From contig CAJNDS010002497.1 in NCBI GenBank assembly GCA_905221605.1, positions 253,501-317,500 of the forward strand: a stretch of 64,000 nt of DNA, written 5' to 3'. Positions within the stretch are counted from its first letter, which is position 1, and each line of letters starts with the position of its first letter. Of the stretch, positions 48,901-58,124 are shown piece by piece. Below the pieces are notes generated by a model. The model saw nothing but the letters and a program-made list of their open reading frames with translations. It did not search any database and was not told the origin of the DNA. The translations under genes were made by a program, and so were the position numbers. The stretch comes from Symbiodinium natans. Lineage: Eukaryota; Sar; Dinophyceae; Suessiales; Symbiodiniaceae.

Positions 48901-48907
48901 ACTTTGA
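42956..48907 (+). CDS. element 2 Gag-Pol polyprotein (1983 aa)
   Basis: Residues ~1-240: Gag core of the UBN2 type. 240-300: GK-rich tract. About 314-328: CCHC knuckle (CWTCGKSGHFASKC). 330-420: acidic/tryptophan repeats. About 560: protease LFDSGAATH. About 985-1010: integrase zinc module (HELTHLPFKPWCEIC), then D in LQMDFSF and D in QCDPEPAL; the usual E (GxVER) reads GSVGNM, so residue 1123 is Gly. RT ~1480-1680: RWVKVRKSDG, GDISTAFLHA, LYGLKHSPKLW, YVDD. RNase H ~1830-1960: YVDSDWAG, SSGEAELYAI, WTDSN, HVELR. The start ATG is 24 bp after the PBS. No frameshift between gag and pol. Confidence 0.96.
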   Translation: MAALGEDGDFAGKLRLPLPDNFSGQPADWEEWSWNFKAYISMFEAGAVTLLDNAEALTTEFTDAHLEVTLDTGDVDVDATRSRVLFSRKLHYLLSQLVKDSAKLVVRQNVGSNGFETWRRLFNKFALPDATRSTALLTQLLDFRFGPNTFEQDFNVWETIKVKYEKQAGQALPDGVLVATLLNKTTGALQQHLRLNAKTLQTYEQVREVILEYYRSRLLVNPLAQTSASATFAGGGQAPMDIGYLGKGKGKKGKGKGKGKGKKGKGKDFGPMKGKGKGKKGPHWNFFGSLKGKSKGKGKNFGSSAGASASSSALCWTCGKSGHFASKCPLNRVNAVEGEESELYGLQEEESYFGEAPWDDWSEWTVGALFDESWESWDDSLWDSSWDSWDWYSYQDFAGWNEWWPEATSSKETLSPQQPQKPKEESTLQHGAQQAPVSAVTMTAPPGLSKAAPKPKAKSSLSPSSFLMSALVLGNFGVGQSFGFEGMLTGDVDFSYGEKRATFSSVGMAPLETFSLNRNDSVPQKLFSVYDLGVSNLNTTFRDHALEEHLVAATFDENEPWILFDSGAATHCCPQDFASEWPLLPLSGKPPPLRSISGQPLTVYGRRLVKLDFDGQPCFLHFYVCDVPYCVVSVGRLLRQGFQVTMTRESQVLSTPDGSQVPIVRQGSLLFLRPTLGAFNKDEFVEVCNLLHDSNEHGTLIAPTQFNPVYYNADRWELSGNTLTRIHKRSRATFFSPEGTKDRPVELESLADERVTYLTYEDGRKETLHDNWRTSKDPKGKSSGRFVGRTVFKLSSKSTGRRLAGKQSTFPQPVPKALAQPQDTLAEKPRPPKDHSAEDTFRLRLAQAASGTLPDFQKALVEQLSEKDPATGEAFTHDRWLNFQLFWVRVHYVSRNTLYVPEDPHFEEELGNARMTLIMRPDAEPTWHFDLWRKYGTQEVTQDFVGATCFEKLPLEAFEAEPAQPEYLAQRPKGLKQPGEPTLTERLEHELTHLPFKPWCEICLKAKSRQAHSKKLSLRQPVLQMDFSFLSDKPGEEQVTILNVVDVLSNMALSVVIPTKARTPYSHAELRRFVLETGRTFGILQCDPEPALKAIAEAVTGEVGGLSLRSTPTGWKQAQGSVGNMQATLYGQIKALRLELLQRYQVDLSVHSALFTWLVRHAQWLVNRYLCNAAGTTAFERRWGKRYNGFICRFGETVLFRKQRVNKGKPAFERGVWLGKDTESEQHFVADSRGVYKTRSLKRLPPTQQSDVALLQSVTARPWDPTGAKVETDSFIFPMQQSEEATNLALPPSGQLSGPPEKGNDVPNYELSDPELEEALGLDGTEPVPARDDLSDLPEDYFSDVEQEPPLPPPEFEPPRLTLDEQTANAAQARSSTDAALPQPPGSRPRLSDESPASPTKRSTETFDVGTTKVQRINAVTFYSGRKRIPKPLCYLRVAAVTTKNDLEVPVAINQDEKELLLMKTLENPYLWYETEFPLVEEVEGMKKEMKSMTTFDVFEEVHYKDIPQALLDKVISTRWVKVRKSDGTVRCRLVVRGYTQEVNDKDETFASTPSLTTLKLLLTLAVARGWHIAVGDISTAFLHAAVDDDFYVIPPLEFYPDGCTLWKLKKALYGLKHSPKLWQEHFASVMKKNGFRRVKSDPNLYVHETKQLYVLAYVDDLMFFGSKPDVELSVADLQKDLLLKMTGTLDEGQSVTFLGRELQRTNDAILVGMNPAYIDRMLETAGLSGCKPVLAPGTDTLRKQLNVEPLDAEAHKRYRRIVGQLLWLSSVRPDIMYAVKELSRGLSAPTSEHEAKAKHLLKYLAGTKNFSQRLQPTLQLSPQHKAIDINVYVDSDWAGCADSRRSTSGVSLFMLGANILSHSRTQATVALSSGEAELYAIGSGTADALFLKSLIEEAKLFPKANLCIWTDSNVGKSIVSRFGASRKTKHVELRFLYVQELVASGMVRVKKVLGTLNPADILTKYVPKETLHRHLPTFGFPL

Positions 48908-49488
48908 GAAAGACAGAAAGAAGAGAGAGTGTGAGAGGAGAGAAACACGTACTTTTGCGGACATGTCACTCTTGGTGTGTGTGTACAGTCATGTCACTTT
49001 TCATGTCTTCCATGTCACTTGTGCTGTCTTGTGCGGACATGTCACTTTTGCAGACATGTACTTTGCAGTGCTGTGCAGTGCAGACGTGTACTTTGCAGTC
49101 ATGTTCAGTCATGTCACTTTCGAGCGCATCCGGCGCACTCGGCTCGCGTACGCGCGCGCAACCTTTTCAGTTTTCAGGCACGAAACCTTCGCCGCCACGC
49201 GCGAACGCGCGCACTTTCTCCACGCGAACTCGCGCTGTTCAGGCGCATTTTAACTTTAGTCTTTTAATGTACATAAATTCGACCCCAGCCAACTTTGACC
49301 TTGCGGGGTGTTCGGGGTTTCTTTGGCGTTTGTGGTTTACTTTGCCTCGCGCCCCTCTGGTGCTTCTCTCGAAACACTTTGATGCTCTTGTGCGCCCGCG
49401 CGCCATGGCACTTTAAAAGGTGTGAGACGTCCAGAGACAGTTCTCGCAACTTTGCACGCGGTGGAGCCGCGCAGCAGACTTTGAGGCG
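48908..49488 (+). other. element 2 spacer between pol and 3' ORF
   Basis: Noncoding as read; ACTTT density continues. 48955-49125 has short repeats built on CATGTCACTTTTGCAG and CAGACATGTACTTTGCAGT. Confidence 0.75.
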
Positions 49489-50352
49489 ATGGATCGCTTT
49501 ACACCAGCTCAGAGCCGTGACGTGGACTTTAGCACGTATCGCACGTGGCTGAGTCTGCAGCTGGTTCTTGAAACCTTGTGGAATGGGCTGCAGAAGGAGC
49601 AACTTTATCTGCCACTTTCATCGCCGGCGGAAATGTTTCAGAAGCTTTATCCTTTGATCCAGTATGCGGCCACTTTGGGACTTTATACACCTCCTGAGTT
49701 GGAGGTGCTGCAGAGGACTTTTGTGGGGTTCTGGACACCGGAACGCCCCACTTTTCGGCAGGATTGGGTTCCTTTTCAGCTGTGGCTTACTCTACCTACA
49801 GGACTTTGGTTGACGGTTGCATCTGCAGCTCAGAGGTCAGGAAACTTTGTCTTGCCATCTGCAGCAATGGTGGGAACTATGGTGGATTGCCTGAACCTCA
49901 CTTTGTCTCCGAGATCGTCACTTTTATTTTGGTCATTTGGACTGTCTATCTCCTTGCAACAGGGACTTGATCGTGTGACTTTTATGCCAGGAGAGCAGTT
50001 GATCACGATTGGAGTCCGACTTTTGCTACAAGACTTTACTCGGTTAATCACCATCAATGGAAATCGTCTATGGAATAGGCGATATGTGGATTACTTTCTC
50101 AAAGTTCAGAGCCTGAACTTTATGTGGGAGCCTACTTGCCGAACGATTGTCACTTTGTTGCACCGCATTCACCCGTACGAGCTTTGTGACAATCTCAACA
50201 CCTACTTTGACAGGCCTGACTGCAGGCACTCGCGCCTTATGCACCTCCCACTTTTATCTCGGCTGTACCAAGAGCTCTCAAACTTTCCAGACGAGGGCGT
50301 TGCGCCGATGCACTTGGATATCCCCACTTTGCGTCGTGGCTCCAGGATGTGA
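49489..50352 (+). CDS. extra 3' ORF of element 2 (287 aa), unknown
   Basis: Starts MDRFTPAQSRDVDFS and lies between pol and the 3' LTR, where some LTR elements carry env-like genes. No signal peptide; moderately hydrophobic stretches (LWLTVASAA, SSLLFWSFGLSISL) but no clear membrane anchor. Aromatic- and leucine-rich, with single cysteines only. ACTTT recurs at the usual density through the ORF, so part of its F/L/T content may follow from that nucleotide constraint. No family recognised. Confidence 0.6.
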   Translation: MDRFTPAQSRDVDFSTYRTWLSLQLVLETLWNGLQKEQLYLPLSSPAEMFQKLYPLIQYAATLGLYTPPELEVLQRTFVGFWTPERPTFRQDWVPFQLWLTLPTGLWLTVASAAQRSGNFVLPSAAMVGTMVDCLNLTLSPRSSLLFWSFGLSISLQQGLDRVTFMPGEQLITIGVRLLLQDFTRLITINGNRLWNRRYVDYFLKVQSLNFMWEPTCRTIVTLLHRIHPYELCDNLNTYFDRPDCRHSRLMHLPLLSRLYQELSNFPDEGVAPMHLDIPTLRRGSRM

Positions 50353-50665
50353 AGGAATGTGCCACTTTTCGAGTCGCTGCATTTCGATATGCCGACTTTG
50401 GGCACTTTGGTATTTCAGACAGCCAGAATCGCTGCACTTTGGGCCGATTCATAATACCTTTCGCAAGCACCACAACTTTGAAGAGCACAACGATCTTTTT
50501 AACAGCCACTTTGAAGATGGCAGCTTTTGCGAATCAGCTGATTCCCCCGACTTTCGAGTAAAACATTTCTTCGAACTTTGTTTGCTGATATTGTGGTTCG
50601 TACTTTGAAGCGGGTGTGTGATTGAGTGTGGACGAAAGTTAAAGCAACTTTAGTCCAAGGAGGCG
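50353..50665 (+). other. element 2 3' noncoding region
   Basis: No gene; about a dozen ACTTT motifs; ends in the purine-rich AAGGAGGCG before the LTR. Confidence 0.75.
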
Positions 50666-50867
50666 TGTGAAATTATAATCACACTTTTCCTCCCCAGATG
50701 AGCCCTACTCATGATCTGCCACTTTGGTGGCTCAAGCACAACTTTGCCCAGAGAGAAAAGGCCGAGGCATCATAGGAACTTTGCAGTTCAAGGAGTTGAG
50801 GTTGGCTGAGGTTGCACGATCACTTTAGGGTTGTTTGTGTAGACTTTGGCTACCTCGCAATTTCGCA
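50666..50867 (+). repeat. 3' LTR of element 2 (202 bp)
   Basis: Identical to the 5' LTR. Preceded by the purine-rich AAGGAGGCG, the likely polypurine tract. Confidence 0.97.
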
Positions 50868-50872
50868 CATGG

Positions 50873-53056
50873 GCCTTGCTGAAAGGCCGCTTTGCTTTGC
50901 TGCGTTTAGTTTGCTGACTGAGGCAGGGAGAGCTACCTTTTCCTGTTACTATCGGGGTACAACCCTCTTGGCCAATGCCCCTCGATGCAGGCAGGCGGCA
51001 AAAGGCTGACTTCACGAACAGACTGGAACAAAAGAACAAGGGATTCAGGGTGCAACTGAATTTGACCCAGCTCGGATGCTATGAGAGCCCTTACCCCCTC
51101 GTCGCTTTGTAAGTACACCTCCCGTGGGTTCTACACTAAACCCTAAACCCTAAACCCTAAACCCTAAACCCTAAACCCTGAACCCTGAACCCTGAACCCT
51201 AAACCTCTACACCTAAATGTGCGAAGCCTTGCGGTCTGCGCAGGAAAGGCATGCCCTTGGAACTGCAACTTTCGAGAACTTCTTGAGAAAATGTCTCCAA
51301 CAGGCCGCAGCTTGGGTTGGCTGAATTCAGGACTTGGGGCTCAGAACCCTAAACCCTAAACCCTTAAACCTTAAAGGGTTTTAGGGTTCGTAAAGGTTTT
51401 TTAGGGTTTAGGGTTTAGGGTTTGGGGTTTAGGGTTTAGGGCTCAGAACCCTAAACCCTAAACCCTTAAACCCTAGGGTTTAGACGAGTTGAGAGAAGCG
51501 GCCACATGCAGGGACGGGGTCAGGCTTGAATTCGGATTGGGTTTAGGCTGCTGGGTTTTGGGTTGGGTTTAGAGCTTCAGTGTATGTATATATACATATA
51601 TACATATACATATATATATATACATATATATGTTTTTGTGGGTTTAAGGGTTAAAGGGTTTAAGGGTTTGGGGGTTTCAGGGTTTAAGGGGCAGCCATGT
51701 GCGCAGTAGTCACGCTGGGGCACGTGGGTCTGGCACCTTTGCTTTAGAGTGTAGGGTGGGCTGCCAGGCTCAGGGAATACTTCAGAATGTCATTTAGGGT
51801 TTAGGGTTTAGGGTTTAGGGTCATTTAGGGCTTATGCAGCCTATGGGGTTTAGGGATTAGGGATTTAGAATAAGCCCTATAGGGCCTGGGGACTGGGGAG
51901 TTGCACCCATGCAAAGAATCCCGGGGGTTCTGATTCCCAGACATGAATCCAGGGGAGCTGGGTTTGGGGTTTGGGGTTTAGGGTTTAGGGTTTAGGGTTT
52001 AGGGTTTAGGGTTTAGGGTTTAGGGCTTGACCTAAACCGTTGCACCCTAAGCTCGACCCGAGAGTAACCTAGGACACAATCAAGGAATACCCAAAATACT
52101 CCGCTTTTGGTTGAAAGGGGCTTCTAACAGTGAAGCTTTAAAGATTAGGGGTTTAGGGTTTAGGGTTTAGGGTTTAGGGTTTAGGGTTTAGGGTTTCAAG
52201 AAAGCAAGAAAGGAAGAAAGGCCTACTCTGGGTCCTGGCAAACCAACTATAGGGCTCAACTCACTTCGGTTTGCTCCACCTGCTTTTTGGGGTCTTAGGA
52301 GGGGTTTAGGGTTTAGGGTTTAGGGTTTAGGGTTTAGGGTTTAGGGTTTAGGGTTTAGGGTTTAGGGTTTAGGGTTTAGGGCTTGTAATCACACCCTGCA
52401 AGCCCAAACTGTGGAGTGTCGGCAGCAGGGCTACGGCAGCTGTGCAGCAGCAGGGGGGTATCCCCCCTCCCGCCCCCCGAGAAGCAGGCGTGTCCGACGA
52501 TGCAAACATAGGCACATCTGGGCTCCACCGCTTCGAGGTGTCTTCGGGTTTAGGGTTTAGGGTTTAGGGTTTAGGGTTTGGGGTTTGGGGTTTAGGGTTT
52601 AGGGTTTAGGGTTTAGTCTTAAGTAGCCCTATGCTTACAAAGAGGCTGCATGAAGCTAGGATGGCCCTTCAAACCCACTAGAAACATCCTACAGTTGATC
52701 CTCTTAAAGTGTTTAGGGTTTAGGGTTTAGGGTTTCGGGTTTAGGGTTTAGGGAAGCCAACAGGGAAGATCCAACATGTCCCAAGGGCCTACCTGGGAAG
52801 CAAGGAATGCCTCCATGAAGAACCCTACTTCTCTCGGCGAGGCCTCAGTTTAGGGTTTAGGGTTTAGGGTTTAGGGTTTAGGGTTTAGGGTTTAGGGTTT
52901 AGGGTTTAGGGTTTAGGGTTTAGGGTCAGGGGCTTTGGGGATGTAGGTTTGGGGCCCTTGACACTCTCCTAGGCATGCGTGTGGCTCGACATGCCTAGCA
53001 CCGTAAAGGCCTTAATTGGGTTTTAGGGTTTCTGAGAGGAGCCCAGAGCAAGCCGC
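50873..53056. repeat. array mosaic right of element 2
   Basis: CCCTAAA 51134-51205; mixed short arrays 51345-51475. TTTAGGG 51791-51825, 51961-52025, 52148-52195, 52302-52383, 52546-52618, 52710-52755 and 52849-52927. (TA)n/ATAC 51587-51632. 50994-51115 is open on both strands; the plus reading (NRLEQKNKGFRVQLNLTQLG) ends at GTAAGT, the minus reading (VYLQSDEGVRALIASELGQI) is equally smooth. 52430-52545 is open on minus (TSKRWSPDVPMFASSDTP). Confidence 0.7.
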
Positions 53057-53102
53057 TGCGCGGGATGGAAGCTCCTTCTTGTACCTCAGCGGTCGTCAGA
53101 AC
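53057..53102 (-). CDS. candidate exon, unidentified gene D
   Basis: VLTTAEVQEGASIPR plus one base; acceptor CACAG followed by G, donor GC. Phase fits directly after 53443-53523. Confidence 0.5.
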
Positions 53103-53442
53103 CTGTGCAGAAACCCTAAACCCTTAACCCTAAACCCTAAACCCTGAGCCTGTGCAGCAACCCGTACCTCAATCCTAAACCCTCTCTCCTTCAGTTCTAA
53201 CTCGCCAGCGTCAGCCCATGCAACCCGGAAACAACGCCACTGCAGTGGAAGAAGGGTCGAAAACACGGTTCGAGTTCAGGGCTCACTACTGGGCACAGGG
53301 CGTTTGGGAGTCGGATGCTTCAGGGTTTAGGGTTTATGATTTGGGGTTTACCCTAAACCCTAAACCCTAAACCCTCAACCCTCAACCCTAAACCCTAAAC
53401 CCTAAACCCTTTTGGGGTTTAGGGCGTGGGGTTTACCAACTC

Positions 53443-53523
53443 CTGCCCCGGAATGCGTTTTGTAGCCAACGCTGTCCTTGAGCGAGCTTCGATGCAGTCA
53501 AGTTGGTCATGAGCACTGCGCAC
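53443..53523 (-). CDS. candidate exon, unidentified gene D
   Basis: 27 codons, VRSAHDQLDCIEARSRT through KRIPGQ; acceptor GGAG followed by G, donor GA. Protein-like composition; TTTAGGG array on the 5' side as in XAP5 exons. Confidence 0.55.
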
Positions 53524-53635
53524 CTCCATCATTTAGGGTTTAGGGTTTAGGGTTTAGGGTTTAGGGTTTAGGGTTTAGGGTTTAGGGTTTAGGGTGTAGG
53601 GTTTAGGGTTCAGGGCAGCAAAATTCATGGGGGAT

Positions 53636-53745
53636 AGGGTACCACGGGAACCTTAGGGAATCGTAGGGAGCCCTCGGGAGTAGTGGGGAGTAGTAGGGAA
53701 CCTTGGGTTACATACCCCCTTGAACCCCCCCCTTCCTTAAGAATC
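53636..53745. repeat. foldback element, copy 2 (partial)
   Basis: Shares GGGAACCTTAGGGA, GGGAGTAGT, TAGGGAACCTTGGGTTAC and a TACCCCCTTGA... CTTAAGAA right end with 35095-35205; the left inverted end is degraded. Confidence 0.7.
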
Positions 53746-54399
53746 CTATAAATTGTGGATGATGACAAGTCATTTGCAAGTACTTTCTCTGTGTATGGCC
53801 TGTAGTTAATTAACACGGAGACCAAAGATACTTTCAGGATTGAGCAGATTCACAGCATTCCATACCCAAAATCCGAGAACCCGCAACCCCTAAACCCCAT
53901 AACCTAAATCCCTAAAGCCCTACATCCGTCTATCATAAGCCCAAATCGCCTCAAAGGAAAAACAAAAACAAAATACTCTAAATCCCTAAAACCCCCCCTC
54001 CCCCCCTAAACTCAAACCCTAAACCCTAAACCCTACACCCTCACCCTACACCCTACACCCTAACCCTAAACCATACACCCTAAACCCTAAACCCTAAACC
54101 CTACAACCCCCACCCTGCAGCCTGTGGAGTGCACTGAGGCATCTGAGCAGGAACCAGCCTCCTCAAAAAACATTTCGCTGCGCAGGCTTCAGGATAGTGG
54201 CGCTTTGGCGTAGGGGGAGCGGGGCGGGGTTTAGGGTTTAGGGTTTAGGGTTTAGGGTTTAGGGATTAGGGATTAGGGTTTAGGGTTTAGGGTTTAGGGT
54301 TTAGGGTTTAGGGTTTAGGGTTTAGGGTTTAGGGTTTAGGGTTTCGGGTTTCGGGTTTAGGGTTTAGGTTTGCGTTCCGCCTTCCTGCTCACATTTGCT

Positions 54400-54463
54400 T
54401 ACGAAATAAGGCCCCAAGCAGCTTTCCAAGGCGTTTGGGTGGCCCGGATCAGTCCGGAGCCAC
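54400..54463 (-). CDS. candidate exon, unidentified gene D
   Basis: G plus WLRTDPGHPNALESSCLGPY and F; acceptor TTTAG followed by G, donor GTAAGC. The leading G completes the AG left by 55104-55177. Confidence 0.55.
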
Positions 54464-55103
54464 CTAAAGCCTAAACCCTACTACCTTAAACCCTCAAGAC
54501 AAAGGCTACTAAACAGAGCACACCATTAACCCGAACCGCTGGGCTCCTCCATTGAAACCAGCACCAAGGGCCAGATGTCAGAGCCACAAACCCGGTTTGA
54601 GTGTTGCGCCCAGTCTGAAGTGGAGTCAGAGACGAGTTTGAAACTGGAGTGCAACTGGGCAATGGTGTCTGAGACTAGAGAAACCCACGAAAAATCACAC
54701 ATTCGGCTGGAACTTGACCATGCCCCCTACAGTGTGGATTAGCCACGCGGCTCTGGCGGCTATATACATGTTATGCCATGTCCTGAGATGGCATCCCGTC
54801 CTGAGATGATACTAAGAGTTGTCGTTTCTGTGCCCTTTGCTTGCTTGTTAACTTGCTTGTTCACCATCTCTCGACCCTAAAGTGGCAGCAAAACTCTGAA
54901 AACCCAAAAGCCCGAAAACCCCCAAACCCCAAAAGCCCTAAACCCCCAACCCCCCAGAAGAACAACCTCCTGTGAGCCCTCCCTCTCCTAAACCCTAAAC
55001 CCTAAACCCTAAACCCTAAACCCTAAACCCTAAACCCTAAACCCTAAACCCTAAACCCTAAACCCTAAACCCTAAACCCCTAAACATTACACCCCCTAGT
55101 CTC

Positions 55104-55177
55104 CTGAGCTCATCGAGGATGGTGCGAGCAAGTCTTCCCAAGCCGAGCATGAAACCATGTTCCTCGGGCCCAGGGAC
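55104..55177 (-). CDS. candidate exon, unidentified gene D
   Basis: VPGPEEHGFMLGLGRLART then ILDEL and a split R; acceptor AATAG followed by G, donor GA. Flanked by TTTAGGG (5') and CCCTAAA (3') in transcript-typical order. With the next three exons it gives an unbroken frame. Confidence 0.55.
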
Positions 55178-57599
55178 CTATTGCTTAGGCCTGTAGGGAT
55201 TTGGTCTTAGGGTTTAGGGTTTAGGGTTTAGGGTTTAGGGTTTAGGGTTTAGGGTTTAGGGTTTAGGGTTTAGGGTTTAGGGATTTGGTCTTAGGGTGTT
55301 GGTTTTAGGTGCTTAGGTGTTTGGGGTTTAGGGTGTACAGTTAAGGTGTTGGGATGTAGGGTTTAGGGCTTAGGGGATTACAGCTTACGTAGGTTTGGAG
55401 AAGTTATGAAGACAAGAGGGTGCCAGTTCCTCCAAGAGATACGAGGAAAAAATCGGGCTGAGGGTTATGGGGCCGGCAAAGAGCCCCCCAAGAAATCGGG
55501 TTGAGGGTTTAGGGTTTGGGCTAAGGCAGACGCCCCGTGACCCCAACCAAACCACGAATCCAGGAATATGCTACACCCAGTACACCGGTACACCCCTCCC
55601 CAACCCGAGAACCCAGTACACCAATGCGGCATGGGCTCGGGTTTCGGGTCTAAGGGCTGAGAACCCTGCACCCTACACCCGAGACCCATAGTAAGAATCG
55701 GGGACCTTAAAAGAAATCAGAGCCTCCCTTCTTCTCCTCCTCCCTTCCCCACAAAAAAGACGAAGCCCCTAAACCCGAAATCCTGAATCCCCCGAAGGGC
55801 AGGAAACCCTAAACCCTAAACCCTAAACCCTAAACCCTAAACCCTAAACCCTAAACGTGCAGGGCCCCCCACCATTGGCCGCCGCACCAGAAAATGGGGG
55901 TACTCCTGGGCTGCAGGGCATTAGCAGGTTGTTGCGGTGTAGGGTTTAGGGCGGTTGCCCAGTTGAAATGGAAGCCCAAAGGAAACCTAAGTCCCAAAAA
56001 AGACTAAGGGTACTTCTGGGAATCCTCGCTTATAAAGGGGGGCTGGAGTGCCATCCCCTCTAACTTTCAAACAGCAACTTTCCTACGAGCCCCTTCCCTA
56101 TAGCCGCTATCCCTGAACCCTGATCCGTAAACCCTAAACCCTAAACCCTAAACCCCAAAAGCCCTATTATAAACCCTAAGCCCTGGACCCCACACCCTAC
56201 TTAGTCCCCACTTTCTGCGATCATCAATACAAGATGCCTCACAGATCCTCCTGTAATTAGGGAGGTTTCGGGATGAGGGCTACCCCAATAACCCTAAACC
56301 CTAAACCCTAAACCCTAAACCCTAAACCCTGAACCCTCAAGTTCCCTAAACCCTAACCGCTCAACCCTTGGGTGTTTTGGGGTTCAGAGGTCCAGGGCCT
56401 CCTCCTCCCGGAACATGTTCATCGAAGGACTGTTTGTGAGGGGCTTTCGGATCTTAGGGACTTGGTTTAGGGCTTAAGGTTTAGGGTTTAGGATTTAGGG
56501 GGTATAGGGGGGGATTTAGGGCTTAAGGTTTAGGGTTTAGGATTTAGGGGGTATAGGGGGGGAAGCCCCTATCCCAAACCCTGATAGGCTCTGGTTCCCT
56601 CACCACTAGTCGGGTTTAGGGTTTCTAGGGTCTGGAAGGAGGCAACGGTCAGCTCTTGGTATGCCGAGTTGAGATGACGTTCCGACACCTAAACCCAGAA
56701 CCCTACACGCTCAACCCGAAACCCTAATTAAACCCTAAACCCTAAACCCGAAACTACCAATCACTTGAGGACCCCCCGCCCCCCCCCCGCCCTCCCCCCC
56801 CTGCCCCATGCGTTGTGCACGTCTCCTAAATCCGCACCCCCCACGCTCCCCAAACCCCCTGGTTCTTTGTAGGGAATGAGGGAATGAGGGCCCTAGATAA
56901 TCCCTTAAAAGGTATTTATAGCGCCTCATTCCCTACGAAGAACCAGCCAGCCCAATAGCGCCTTCCACTCCACCAGGCCGCCAATCCAAACCTTCGGGAA
57001 CCGATCAGGGGGTTGGGGCTTGCGGGTCAGGGGCGTAGCTAGGGTTTGGAGTTTTAGACTATCAAGGTTTAGGGTTTAGGGTTTAGGGTTTGGGGTTTAG
57101 GGTTTGGGGTTTAGGTTTAGGGTATGGGGCTTGGGGTTTGAGGTTTAGGGTTTAGGGTTTAGGGTTTAGATTAGATGGGTTTAGGTTTCAGGGTTGCGGA
57201 AGAATAGTAATACCTACGGATGGAAGGCTTCGGGCCGTTGGGTCTGGGGCTTAGGGTTTATATATTTAGGGTTTAGGGTTTAGGGCTAGGGTTTGGGGTT
57301 TAGGGTTCAGGGTTTAGGGTTTGGGGTGAAGGCAAGGGTGTGAAAAGAGCTCTTGGACATGGGAAGAAAAGAGGGTGTATAAAGGTTTGAGTCGATCCGT
57401 CCTTACGAGTTGCTTTTCTTCCGTGGTAGGGTTGAGGGTTTAGGGTTTAGGGTTTAGGGTTTAGGGTTTAGGGTTTAGGGTTTAGGGTGTAGGGTTTAGG
57501 GTGTAGGGTTTAGGGTTTGTCATTTTGCTGCGTCCCGCTGCAAAGCTGCTAGGGGCGGTTTCGGGCGGGCGGCGTACCGGAAGCCCACAGCCTATACTT

Positions 57600-57968
57600 C
57601 CCCCCCCCTCCCCCCCCACACCCCCCCCCCCCCCCCTCCCCCCAAACCACAACCCCAACCCCCACCCCAAACCCCCCTTCCCTCCCCCCCCCCTCCCCTT
57701 TGCCACCCCCCCACACCCATCCCCCCCCCACCCCCCCCCCTCCCCACCACCACACTCCCCTCCCAACCACCCCCCCACCCCCACCCCCCACCCCCCCACC
57801 ACTCCCCCCACCCCCCCCCCCCCAGCAACCACCCACCACCAACACTCCACCCCCCCCCCCTCACCCCCCCCCCACACCACTACCCCCCCCCCCACCCTCC
57901 CCCCCCCACCCCCCTCCCCCCACACCCCCCACCTCCCCCCACCTCCCCTCCCCCCCCCCCCCTCCCCC
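57600..57968 (+). repeat. C-rich low-complexity block (~370 bp)
   Basis: Almost pure C with scattered A and T and hardly any G on the plus strand. The proline-rich and glycine-rich ORFs on the two strands come only from this bias. Confidence 0.97.
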
Positions 57969-58039
57969 GTCACTGTCTTTATCTTCCTCCGCATTCTGTT
58001 TGGGTCCTGGTGCCACCCCCCCCCCCCAACGTTTCACAG

Positions 58040-58124
58040 AACTCTGCCGAGCAGGCTGACCTTTCAACTATGCTCCAGCGGGGTCGGCGGCTTGAGCCGG
58101 AGGCTTTTAAATACTACGTCCCTG
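58040..58124 (+). CDS. candidate plus-strand exon
   Basis: NSAEQADLSTMLQRGRRLEP then EAFKYYVP, between TTTCACAG and a GC donor. The minus strand has stops here, so if coding it is plus. It lies among minus-strand candidates and is unidentified. Confidence 0.35.

Larger units (their letters stand above)
42718..50867 (+). mobile_element. Copia-type LTR retrotransposon, element 2 (intact, recent)
   Basis: 8150 bp. Identical 202-bp LTRs starting TG and ending CA, with a perfect 5-bp target duplication CATGG (42713-42717 and 50868-50872). The PBS follows the 5' LTR. One open frame of 1983 codons carries Gag, protease, integrase, reverse transcriptase and RNase H in Copia order; 1.76 kb of 3' sequence includes a second ORF. 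Identical LTRs imply recent insertion. ACTTT occurs about 150 times on the sense strand, spaced some 20-110 bp apart, from LTR to LTR. The catalytic glutamate of integrase appears to be replaced. Confidence 0.97.
53103..57060. repeat. array mosaic around gene D candidates
   Basis: TTTAGGG 53533-53612, 54228-54370, 55208-55285 and 56470-56555; CCCTAAA 53346-53412, 54009-54110, 54989-55085, 55805-55855, 56290-56340. Other short minus-strand openings: 55862-55895 (EYPHFLVRRPMVGGP) and about 56640-56690 (VSERHLNSAYQELT). A plus-strand opening at about 54563-54740 ends in TAG (MSEPQTRFECCAQSEVES...). None identified. Confidence 0.7.
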
